Below are positions 1 to 7,217 of a DNA stretch of 32,668 nt, one piece after another; within the stretch, counting starts at the first letter, position 1, and each line of letters starts with the position of its first letter. The position numbers were made by a program, and so were the translations under genes. Under the pieces are notes generated by a model. The model made no database searches. It was not told the origin of the DNA and was given only the letters and a program-made list of their open reading frames with translations. The stretch spans positions 1-32,668 of the forward strand of contig JAJZDN010000048.1 of NCBI GenBank assembly GCA_021805985.1. The letters run 5' to 3'. The stretch comes from Planctomycetota bacterium. GTDB lineage: Bacteria; Planctomycetota; Phycisphaerae; WQYP01.

Positions 1-47
1 TGTGCCTCCAACGCCGGAACCAGTGACTGTAATTGTTGGGCATCCAT
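1..47 (-). CDS. N-terminus of an unknown protein, cut by the left window edge
   Basis: Only the first 15 codons are inside the window (MDAQQLQSLVPALEA). The start is supported by AAGGAG ending seven bases before the ATG on the minus strand, which is a strong Shine-Dalgarno sequence. The gene lies 75 bp downstream of the methyltransferase gene on the same strand and may share its transcript. Too little protein is visible to name a family. Confidence 0.5.
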   Translation of the reverse strand, partial: MDAQQLQSLVPALEA

Positions 48-122
48 GCCGTCGCTCCTTTCGTCTGCCCTTACTCATCGGTCATCCGAAATAAAATCTT
101 GAGCTTTTATAGCGCTGTCGTA

Positions 123-782
123 CTAACGGATTCCGCGGCAGTGATAGACTCCACCGGGCGGCATATTCAATGCGACAAATTGAAAAGATACATGTTCAAA
201 TATGGATTTGTAAAAATTCAGATAATAGAGCGGAACCTCTGTAATATTGCTGAAAAATCCGTCAGGACGGAGATATTTTTTTACCGCGCCGAACATAGCA
301 TTCCGCACCGATTCCGGAAGACTTGCCGTCCCCAATCCGCTGACAAAACAATCAACGCCATGCGGTGCAATGCCCTGATCACTTAGAATTGAATCCAGGT
401 GGCCGACATCGGCCTGAAGAATGCGCATATTCGCGCTGGCAGAAAAGCGATTGTGAAGCACCTGCACAAAATCTGGATCGCGTTCCAATGCCAGGAATTG
501 CGTTCGTGCATCGAGGCGTTTAACAATTTCCGAGGTAATGGGTCCGGTGCCGGCACCCAGTTCCACAATACATCGCGCAGAGCTGAAATCCGCATGGCTG
601 ATGCTGGCTCTGGCCATAAATCGGCTGGACGGCCAGACCGAGGCGATGCGTGTACCATGGCGAAAAAATTTCTGTAAAAACAAAAGATTATGCGTAATCT
701 TTGCCGGCTCAACTGGCAGTGCCTGCGCCTGCGGCTTACCGGAAGATCTGTAATTATTAACGATGCTGTTGGATTCCTTCAT
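123..782 (-). CDS. SAM-dependent methyltransferase, PmtA/rRNA-dimethylase-like fold
   Basis: The protein has about 219 residues starting at MKESNSIVNN. A longer version beginning at 839 would run back through the terminator hairpin and is unlikely. FLQKFFRHGTRIASVWPSSR resembles the N-terminal region of bacterial phospholipid N-methyltransferases, and VELGAGTGPITSEI is a class I methyltransferase SAM-binding motif I (E-x-G-x-G-x-G). A LQAD-type motif follows, then a PPGG-containing C-terminus. By family, it may methylate phosphatidylethanolamine or a related lipid head group at the inner membrane, but a substrate cannot be read from sequence. It sits 40 bp after the terminator of the OmpA-like gene, so it probably has its own promoter. 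Confidence is high for the methyltransferase fold and moderate for lipid as the substrate. Confidence 0.75.
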   Translation of the reverse strand: MKESNSIVNNYRSSGKPQAQALPVEPAKITHNLLFLQKFFRHGTRIASVWPSSRFMARASISHADFSSARCIVELGAGTGPITSEIVKRLDARTQFLALERDPDFVQVLHNRFSASANMRILQADVGHLDSILSDQGIAPHGVDCFVSGLGTASLPESVRNAMFGAVKKYLRPDGFFSNITEVPLYYLNFYKSIFEHVSFQFVALNMPPGGVYHCRGIR

Positions 783-822
783 GGATGCTACCCTATACGC
801 AATTACCAAAAAAATAAAGTCT

Positions 823-856
823 AAAAAAAAGCCCGGCACGAATTATCATGCCGGGC
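823..856 (-). terminator. Rho-independent terminator of the OmpA-like gene
   Basis: A perfect 8-bp inverted repeat, GCCCGGCA / TGCCGGGC, is separated by a 10-base loop. On the minus strand it is followed by eight Ts and another T-rich stretch. It lies 33 bp past the stop codon of the OmpA-like lipoprotein gene and before the start of the methyltransferase gene, which defines a transcription boundary. Confidence 0.9.
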
Positions 857-888
857 GAGTGAATGGCTATTTCTACAATCAGGAATTT

Positions 889-1833
889 TTAATTGCTTCC
901 TGCGGGAACCGGCACGGTTTGGGGCGGAGTTGCCGTCATATCAGGCGTCCGCGAGGAAGGGGTCAGATTGGTGGAATTACCTGATCGCATCACCTGCTCC
1001 GAAGCCGGCACATAGGGGTTGTATTTCAACTTGACCGGCAGGATAAATATATCAACACGCCGATTCAGCGGATTGCCCCGATGCCGCGGAGCGTTGGCGG
1101 CAATCGGATGAGTCTTACCCCAGCCGGCAACCTGCATTCTGCGATCAATTACGCCGTCGCGCTTCAAGATATACATAACCGATATCGCCCGATTTGTAGA
1201 AAGATACCAGTTTGTCGGATTCATGACCGTGCCGCGGGTGCGACGAATCGGCACGTCATCGGTATTACCGACAATTCGGATTTCATTATCCGATATGCCG
1301 GACATATTAAGAATTTGTGCAAACTCCGCCAACGCCCGTTTCGCATCAGGACGGACCTCGGTGCTGCCTAGTGCGAACAAAAGATCGCTCTTAAACCGCA
1401 ACAGGCCCAGCTTCTTGTTATAAGCCAAAAGATTCGGATATTGCTCCGCCAGACGCTCCAAGGCGCTGTTGACCGATTCAGGCAGCCGCGGTGCGCCGCC
1501 AGCCAATGCCAACAGACGGTTATACTGCCCACGTAATTTGGCCAGCCGTTCCTTCAGCGCTGCGATTTCGTTTTGCAGTGCGGAAGCGCCGCCGCCTTGG
1601 GTCTGCAGGAGCTGCTGATCTTCAGCCAATTTCTGCTTGAGGGATGAAATTTCTCCTCGCAGGCGAAGCAATGCATTTTGATCCGCCGCCAACTGCGACT
1701 TGGCCTGATCAAACGCGGTCTGTAAACGCTGATATTGATCTTCCGAAACACACCCCGTCAGGCCAAGTAACCCTGCGGTTAAACCGGCCAAGAGCGTGGT
1801 GGTCATTAATTTACGGCTGAAGGACTTATTCAT
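889..1833 (-). CDS. OmpA/MotB-domain outer-membrane lipoprotein
   Basis: The protein has 314 residues. The start at MNKSFSRKL is preferred because GGAG lies eight bases upstream; an upstream in-frame ATG at 1866 lacks such a signal. Residues 10-28 form a lipoprotein signal with lipobox LTGC, so Cys28 should be lipidated. Residues about 32-112 are rich in Leu, Gln, Glu and Lys with heptad spacing and are probably a coiled coil. Residues about 150-270 are an OmpA/MotB peptidoglycan-binding domain, shown by GNTDDVPI, STNRAISV and NPLNRRVDIFIL. The tail is rich in Pro, Ser and Thr. By family it tethers the outer membrane to peptidoglycan. It is the last gene before a strong terminator. The arrangement (lipobox, coiled coil, OmpA domain) is common in planctomycetes, and I would not assign it to Pal or MotB. 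Confidence 0.85.
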   Translation of the reverse strand: MNKSFSRKLMTTTLLAGLTAGLLGLTGCVSEDQYQRLQTAFDQAKSQLAADQNALLRLRGEISSLKQKLAEDQQLLQTQGGGASALQNEIAALKERLAKLRGQYNRLLALAGGAPRLPESVNSALERLAEQYPNLLAYNKKLGLLRFKSDLLFALGSTEVRPDAKRALAEFAQILNMSGISDNEIRIVGNTDDVPIRRTRGTVMNPTNWYLSTNRAISVMYILKRDGVIDRRMQVAGWGKTHPIAANAPRHRGNPLNRRVDIFILPVKLKYNPYVPASEQVMRSGNSTNLTPSSRTPDMTATPPQTVPVPAGSN

Positions 1834-2052
1834 ACGCTTTTCTCCAGAGGCTTCCATATCCGACACATCAAATCAACCAATAGTTTCAGCGAATTAGTTG
1901 AAATAGTAAAGGACGAAAAAAAAATAAACGAAGGAATGGAAGACTGGCGGCATCCATGCTGCCCGGGCCTCCATGCCCTTTCACTACAATTCGTAACGCT
2001 CCAAGGCCGAATCCATTGCTGCACCTGAGACAATAGTCGGCCTCATACACAA

Positions 2053-3039
2053 TTATTCCGACGCCTTCCCGGCCAAATACCCAGCTCCGGCAAAAAGAGC
2101 CGTGATGACAACCAGAAACGCGATAAACATCCACACATTTTTAGCCAGAAGCGGCACCCACCCGGGTATAAAGCCCTGAAATGCCGCAGCTGCCGCCACC
2201 AGTGTCAGCACCATAACAAATGCAGCTCCCAAAGCCAAGCCGCCAAAAAGACCCGAAGATGCGTCTGGAGCCTCAAACATCGGAGCATACATCGGAGCCG
2301 ATGATGTCGCCATCCCCGGAGAGGATGATTTTTCCGAAGCTGCTGAACCGGCTGCTACCGCAATGCCGGAATCGGAAGACGCCGGCGCACCGGAGGCTGT
2401 GGCACCGCCGGGCTGATCAAATATTCCCGAAGATGATCCAACCCCTGACTGCCCGGCAACCGAATGATCACCGGGATAAATTTCTTCCAGCAGCTCGGCC
2501 CCCAGGCTGGTGTTATCACTTTCGCGGGTCAAATCAAGCAAGCCGGAGCCGCTGCCTACGGAATCCAATCCTGAGGGGGAGATGGATTCATCCAAGGGGG
2601 AGGATATTTGCGTTTGGGCGCTGGCGTCCGTGGGTTTAACTTCGCTTTCATCAAATACTTTTACCGGCTTTTTACCTGGCGCGGGAGACTGCAGCGGAAG
2701 ACCAGTATCAGCCTTGCCGGGAGCTTTTCCAATCGCCGATTGCCCGGATAGCGAGCCACCCGCGAATGAACCCGCCGATGTGCCACCCGCCGTAGCGTCA
2801 CTGGCATTCATAATCGGATTGCCGGTGCCGGATAAAGGTGCCAAGTCGATCATGCCTTCTTCCAGCGTACCGCCCTGCAGATCGCCAGCCAGTCGATCAA
2901 CCTGATCGACCTTAAACATAATACGATTGCCGTCACGAAATTCGCGGAGTTTATTTTTCTCCACGAGTTCCTTGACTTTGTCCTCGGGCATATTCAGCTT
3001 AGCCGCTGTTTCTTCCGAACTGTAAAACATTTTTGCCAT
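2053..3039 (-). CDS. Excisionase-type HTH protein with low-complexity linker and two C-terminal membrane helices
   Basis: The protein has 328 residues, with GAGGAG six bases before the ATG. Residues 5-55 match the MerR/excisionase HTH_17 type (YSSEETAAKLNMPEDKVKEL, then a wing FRDGNRIMFKVDQVDRL). Residues about 60-260 are low-complexity Gly/Ser/Ala with two conserved-looking islands: VFDESEVKPTDASAQT and LLDLTRESDNTSLGAELLEE. Two hydrophobic helices follow (about 264-290 and 300-324) with a short charged tail. I recall similar architectures from planctomycete genomes, where they are uncharacterised. The HTH would face the cytoplasm if both helices span the membrane. No DNA target or partner can be inferred. 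It could alternatively use the HTH fold for protein binding. Confidence 0.8.
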   Translation of the reverse strand: MAKMFYSSEETAAKLNMPEDKVKELVEKNKLREFRDGNRIMFKVDQVDRLAGDLQGGTLEEGMIDLAPLSGTGNPIMNASDATAGGTSAGSFAGGSLSGQSAIGKAPGKADTGLPLQSPAPGKKPVKVFDESEVKPTDASAQTQISSPLDESISPSGLDSVGSGSGLLDLTRESDNTSLGAELLEEIYPGDHSVAGQSGVGSSSGIFDQPGGATASGAPASSDSGIAVAAGSAASEKSSSPGMATSSAPMYAPMFEAPDASSGLFGGLALGAAFVMVLTLVAAAAAFQGFIPGWVPLLAKNVWMFIAFLVVITALFAGAGYLAGKASE

Positions 3040-3186
3040 GAGCGACTCCTCATTATGACGCCGTCACCGGGTACGACCTAACTATATAGTCTACCAGAAG
3101 GCACCCGTATGCGCCTAGTGCTTTTTTTTCGTTTCCATGAATCAGCGGGTCCGCATCCTAACCTTAAACGCTTTCCACACTCTTCA

Positions 3187-3615
3187 TTATGGCTGCGTTA
3201 ACGCCTTTCCCGCCGACACCATCGCTTTTACCTGAGCCGGCGTCGGCGGCAAATTATTAAAATCCTTGAGTTTCAAATCCGCTCGGAAATCCCGGCTGGC
3301 CATTAACTGTATGCGCGATTGCGAACCGACAAATCGATATACGGCCATGACATCACTTCGCCTGTTCACCAGGATCACTCCCCACCGCGAAGCTGATATC
3401 TGCGTTGGCACCACCCGGATGTTCTGCTGCGCCGACGCAGCATGCGCCCCGGAGGATTTAATCAACGGAGCCGCCATCACTACATTGCCCGCATCCGCCG
3501 GCTCTGATTTAACCTGACTCCAGACCAACACCATGGCGTTGACCATTAGCCCGGCACCAATAAGCCACAAGGCTGAAGACAGGGAACCACGAAAATGATC
3601 TTTTTTCTGATCCAT
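3187..3615 (-). CDS. Small single-pass membrane protein of unknown function
   Basis: The protein has 142 residues from MDQKKDHFRG. An upstream extension to 3729 is possible but would overlap the region ahead of mutL and looks non-coding. There is no clear Shine-Dalgarno sequence. A transmembrane helix lies near residues 14-34 (SALWLIGAGLMVNAMVLVW). The rest would be extracytoplasmic and contains VVPTQISASRWGVILVNR followed by an AVYRFVGSQSRIQLMASRDF stretch. I do not recognise a family. It is read divergently from mutL and precedes the HTH membrane protein on the same strand by 147 bp, so the two could be co-transcribed. Confidence 0.7.
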   Translation of the reverse strand: MDQKKDHFRGSLSSALWLIGAGLMVNAMVLVWSQVKSEPADAGNVVMAAPLIKSSGAHAASAQQNIRVVPTQISASRWGVILVNRRSDVMAVYRFVGSQSRIQLMASRDFRADLKLKDFNNLPPTPAQVKAMVSAGKALTQP

Positions 3616-3742
3616 TAATTGGTCATAGTAAGCCAAGGGCCGCCGGTTCCGCAAGAGCGATGTTATTATTTTGTTGTTTTTTAGAGAACCTTTAATCGTC
3701 CAATTCTTCAGCGTCGCTAGCCCAAGCACCCGTTCTCACGCT
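3616..3742. promoter_or_regulatory. Divergent intergenic region between the small membrane protein and mutL
   Basis: This 127-bp gap must carry the start signals for both divergent genes. It contains an AT-rich core near 3660-3700, but I could not pick out convincing -35/-10 pairs on either strand. Confidence 0.35.
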
Positions 3743-5671
3743 ATGCTAAGCACTATGAACGCCACGGAACCAACATCCTCGGCACCACCTGCCGGCGGAC
3801 ATGTCATTCATGTTCTGCCTGATGCGCTGATCAATAAAATCGCCGCCGGCGAAGTTGTTGAACGCCCCGCCAGCGTGGTGAAAGAGCTTCTGGATAACGC
3901 GGTGGACGCCGGGGCGTCGCGGTTGGTGATAACTATTGAAAACGGCGGTCGCACACTGATTCGCGTGACAGATGACGGTTCGGGCATTTCCCCGGATCAA
4001 GTGGCTTTGGCACTGGCCCGGCACGCCACCAGTAAAATTCAGACTATAGATGACTTATTTGCAATTCAGACCATGGGCTTTCGCGGCGAGGCGTTAGCTT
4101 CAATCGCCGGCGTCAGCCATACCACAATTATTACCCGTCGAGCGCAGGATGATCAAGCGGTGCGCGTGGTGGCACAGGAAAGCGTTTTGGATTCGCCGAT
4201 ACCCTGCTCTGCCCCGGTGGGCACCACCATTGAAGTCCGGGATTTATTTTACTGCGTGCCAGCCCGGCGCAAATTTTTGCGTGGGGATTCTACAGAGTTC
4301 GGCCACATTTCCGAAACCGTGTTGCGTACCGCATTGGCGCACCCGGAAATCGCATTTTCTCTCAGTCATAATGGTCGCAGCACGTTAAATCTGCCCGCCA
4401 CCAATGATCCGCAGGTTCGCGTGGTTGCCGCCTTAAATAAAGAATTGCAGAGCCAGCTTTTGGCATTGGACCATGGCGAACCCGGCATTCGGGTGGAAGG
4501 TTTTGTTGGAAAACCTGCCACGGCACGGGCCACGACGCATTATCAATATCTGTTTCTCAACGGTCGGTATATCCGGGATCGCTCGATTTTTCATGCCGTG
4601 AAAGAATCTTTCCGCGGTCTTATTGAACCCCATTCGCAACCGGTAGCTGTCATATTTTTGCACATGCCCCCCGCCGCCTTTGATGTGAATGTCCATCCGC
4701 AGAAAATTGAAGTGCGCTTTCGCGAGCCGAACCTGCCGTACCGGGCGGTTCTGGCGGCCATTCGCCAGCGCCTGTTGGGTTCGGATCTGACTCCGCCCAT
4801 GCGCCTGACCTCCCCGCCCAGTGCGGAAAAAGCGGAACAATTCATGGCTAATCAGACGCAAGAACGCAGGGAGGTGATTGCCGAATTTTTCCGCGATCCG
4901 CAACCGCTGCAGCAATCGTTGGATTTGCCTGTAACACAACCGCCCCAAACCGCGGGCCATGCTGCCGCAACTGACTTTAATATGCCGGACACTGCCCTGC
5001 ACGGGGAACATAATACCGCGATGCCTTCCAGCGCAGCACAATTATCCCCGTCCACTTCCGCCGTATTCCCCGCGACATCGCCCCCGGGGCTTACCGCAGG
5101 CGGACCCAAATTCATGCAGTTCCACAATAGTTTTATCGTGGTGGAAGATGGCGATGGCCTGCTGGTGATCGACCAGCATGCCCTGCATGAACGGGTGATT
5201 TACGAAAGCCTTTTGGCGCGGGTGCGGGCTGGAACCATTTCCGGCCAGCGGCTGCTGTTGCCTGTGGTCGTATCCGTTAGCCCGCGGCAACTTGCGGGGC
5301 TGGAACGCGTGCGGCCACTATTGGCGTCACTGGGAATTGAAATAACCCAGTTTGACGCTTCAAGCGTGGCCGTGCAAAGTCTGCCGAGTTTGCTGTCCCG
5401 GCTCAACACCATGGATTTTATCAAAGGAGTTCTTGATAAAGTCGCTGAGGAATCGGCGCGGATTACCGATGAGGAATTGCTGCACGAGGTGCTGGATATG
5501 GCCGCGTGCAAAGCGGCGGTAAAGGCTGGCGACCCATTGGCCAATCAGGAAATCGCGGCGTTGCTGGCACGGCGCATGGAGGTGCAGCGATCCAGTAATT
5601 GCCCGCATGGCCGCCCCACCACCATTCGCCTGGACCGTAGCGATCTGGAAAAACAGTTTAAGCGACGATAG
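3743..5671 (+). CDS. mutL: DNA mismatch repair protein MutL, endonuclease-competent type
   Basis: The protein has 642 residues, a usual MutL length. The start at MLSTMNAT is chosen because the conserved core begins near residue 25; ATG at 3755 is equally possible. The N-terminal GHKL ATPase (about 23-340) shows IAAGEVVERPASVVKELL and DNAVDAG (Glu48, Asn52), then DDGSGI, ATSKI and GFRGEALASI. A variable Pro/Ala/Thr linker spans about 370-450. The C-terminal dimerisation domain carries DQHALHERVIYE from Asp477, which fits the DQHA(X)2E(X)4E metal-binding endonuclease motif, as well as ACKAAVKAGD and CPHGRPT near the end. By family, such MutLs nick the discontinuous strand after MutS recognition and act without MutH. 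No mutS lies in this window. The next gene starts 16 bp downstream. Confidence 0.97.
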   Translation: MLSTMNATEPTSSAPPAGGHVIHVLPDALINKIAAGEVVERPASVVKELLDNAVDAGASRLVITIENGGRTLIRVTDDGSGISPDQVALALARHATSKIQTIDDLFAIQTMGFRGEALASIAGVSHTTIITRRAQDDQAVRVVAQESVLDSPIPCSAPVGTTIEVRDLFYCVPARRKFLRGDSTEFGHISETVLRTALAHPEIAFSLSHNGRSTLNLPATNDPQVRVVAALNKELQSQLLALDHGEPGIRVEGFVGKPATARATTHYQYLFLNGRYIRDRSIFHAVKESFRGLIEPHSQPVAVIFLHMPPAAFDVNVHPQKIEVRFREPNLPYRAVLAAIRQRLLGSDLTPPMRLTSPPSAEKAEQFMANQTQERREVIAEFFRDPQPLQQSLDLPVTQPPQTAGHAAATDFNMPDTALHGEHNTAMPSSAAQLSPSTSAVFPATSPPGLTAGGPKFMQFHNSFIVVEDGDGLLVIDQHALHERVIYESLLARVRAGTISGQRLLLPVVVSVSPRQLAGLERVRPLLASLGIEITQFDASSVAVQSLPSLLSRLNTMDFIKGVLDKVAEESARITDEELLHEVLDMAACKAAVKAGDPLANQEIAALLARRMEVQRSSNCPHGRPTTIRLDRSDLEKQFKRR

Positions 5672-5687
5672 TGTCATGGAGTGAGTC

Positions 5688-7112
5688 GTGAAAGAACCAA
5701 TCTCGGATATGGATAGAATTATGCTTCTCATACAAGAGGGGGAGGGACTTTCAGTCGAATTCAAAGAGCGTTACACACCGCGCATCGACGAGGATATTGT
5801 TGCGTTCTCCAATGCTCGTGGAGGAACACTTCTGCTTGGCGTCAGGGATGACAATACCATCCTGGGCGAGCACCTGACCAACGACCTAAAAGCACGGATC
5901 AATAGCTTGTCAAGAAATTGCAACCCTGGCATTTCCATTGAAGCAAAGCAAATCGGAAAAATTGTGGCCATTACCGTACCGGAGGGTTCGGAGAAACCAT
6001 ATGCATGCAGTGCCGGATACTACCGCAGGTTAAACGGCTCCACACAAAAGATGAGCCATGCCGAATTGCGGTCGATGTTCACGGATAATGCCCCGATTTT
6101 ATTTGAGGAAAGAATCGCAAATGGCTTAACCTTTGATGACGTTTCCCGGGCGAAAGTGCGCAATTTTCTCAAGGAAGCCGAACTGCGCATTGGCAACACC
6201 GGCGTGCCTGATTTCCTGCGCAGCCTTGGTGCCGCGCATGGAACTTCCATCAACAACGCCGGCGTTCTCTTTTTTGCCACGGATGTGTATCGACATTTGC
6301 GTCAGGCACAACTGACTCTCCTCGCGTTTAAAGGAATCACAAAAGATGTTATTTATGACCGTCGAGATGTGCGTGATGACCTCTTGACGCAATTCAACGA
6401 GGCCATGGCATTTATCCGCAAGCATCTAAATGTCCGAAGCGAAATTCAAGGAGTCAACCGGGAGGATATTTATGAGATTCCCCTCGAGGTCATGCGCGAA
6501 GCGATCGTGAACGCGCTGATGCACCGGGACTACAACATCACCGGCACGCAAGTCAGCGTCGATATTTACGATGACCGGGTAGAGATTACCAATCCCGGCA
6601 GCCTTCCAAAAGGGCTGTCGCCCAGCAACCTCGGCAAGGTCTCAATTCGGCGCAATGAAATATTATCCGACCTTTTTTTTCGCCTGCACAAAGTCGAGCG
6701 CGTAGGAATGGGTATCCAGAAAATGAAGAAATCCATGTTGATAGCGGGGCTGCGCGCACCGGAATTCCAGCCCAGTGAGTTTTTTACCGCCGTATTTCAT
6801 CGACCCGCCAATTTTGCATTGAAATCCTCGAAAGCTGATGTGACCTTGAATGCGGCACCGAACGCGACAACGCGTTCGGAGATAAGTTCGGAGATAAGTT
6901 CGGAGATAAGTTCGGAGATAAGTTCGGAGATAAGTTCGGAGAAACTTCTGTTGCTTCTGACCGACAGAAGCACGACCAGTGCTCGTGAAGCTGCCGCAAT
7001 ATTGGGCTTATCCCCGCGGGCCGTGGAGAAGCGTATAGCGATATTAAAAGCCCACGGAAGGCTTAAAAGAATTGGCCCGGACAAAGGCGGGCGTTGGGTG
7101 GTGATAAAATGA
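5688..7112 (+). CDS. AlbA_2 (Schlafen-like) / RecG-like ATPase-fold transcriptional regulator
   Basis: The protein has 474 residues with a GTG start and GGAG about seven bases upstream. Residues about 15-130 match the AlbA_2 (former AAA_4) nucleic-acid-binding domain (EFKERYTPRIDEDIVAFSNA, then GGTLLLGVRDD). Residues about 190-370 match the HATPase_c_4 'ATP-dependent helicase RecG-like' module, with REAIVNALMHRDY at 270-282 and DRVEITNPGSLP. A repetitive linker built from ISSE units follows, then a winged helix at about 420-474 (STTSAREAAAILGLSPRAVE). The family is usually annotated as a putative transcriptional regulator; it is not a real RecG helicase. It follows mutL after 16 bp and could be read through from it, but its patchy distribution among bacteria suggests an accessory gene. 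Confidence 0.88.
   Translation: MKEPISDMDRIMLLIQEGEGLSVEFKERYTPRIDEDIVAFSNARGGTLLLGVRDDNTILGEHLTNDLKARINSLSRNCNPGISIEAKQIGKIVAITVPEGSEKPYACSAGYYRRLNGSTQKMSHAELRSMFTDNAPILFEERIANGLTFDDVSRAKVRNFLKEAELRIGNTGVPDFLRSLGAAHGTSINNAGVLFFATDVYRHLRQAQLTLLAFKGITKDVIYDRRDVRDDLLTQFNEAMAFIRKHLNVRSEIQGVNREDIYEIPLEVMREAIVNALMHRDYNITGTQVSVDIYDDRVEITNPGSLPKGLSPSNLGKVSIRRNEILSDLFFRLHKVERVGMGIQKMKKSMLIAGLRAPEFQPSEFFTAVFHRPANFALKSSKADVTLNAAPNATTRSEISSEISSEISSEISSEISSEKLLLLLTDRSTTSAREAAAILGLSPRAVEKRIAILKAHGRLKRIGPDKGGRWVVIK
6875..6942 (+). repeat. 12-bp in-frame tandem repeat encoding ISSE units
   Basis: Five perfect copies of TTCGGAGATAAG plus an 8-base partial copy lie inside the AlbA_2/RecG-like gene, between its ATPase-fold module and its winged helix. 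The period is a multiple of three, so gain or loss of copies changes linker length without breaking the frame. The repeat also keeps several other frames open, which creates spurious long open frames on the opposite strand. Confidence 0.97.
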
Positions 7113-7217
7113 CCGGTAGAAAAAGGAATTTCTGAATCACGTTGCCCTGCCGGAAAAAAACGACCCGTCAACCAAACGCCATCACCAAGTTCATAAACCC
7201 ACGGGGAATCGCTTATT

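Noticed and set aside
1908-2000. Terminator after the HTH membrane protein gene
   Set aside because: The GGCAT/ATGCC hairpin is weak and the T-run lies about 25 bases away, too far for an intrinsic terminator.
3081-3129. Palindrome ACTATATAGT and a nearby T-run as promoter or terminator
   Set aside because: The T-run is on the plus strand, where no gene precedes it, and no -35 partner fits the palindrome as a minus-strand promoter.
4433-5041. Long open frame of 202 codons opposite mutL
   Set aside because: It lies wholly inside mutL on the other strand, has arginine-rich composition typical of antisense reading of a GC-biased gene, and has no start signal.
6875-6942. Possible CRISPR-like or origin iteron array
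   Set aside because: The units are 12 bp, contiguous, without spacers, and in frame within a recognisable protein.
5688-7112. Annotation as RecG DNA helicase
   Set aside because: Helicase motifs and Walker A/B are absent; only the AlbA_2, HATPase_c_4 and winged-helix modules are present.
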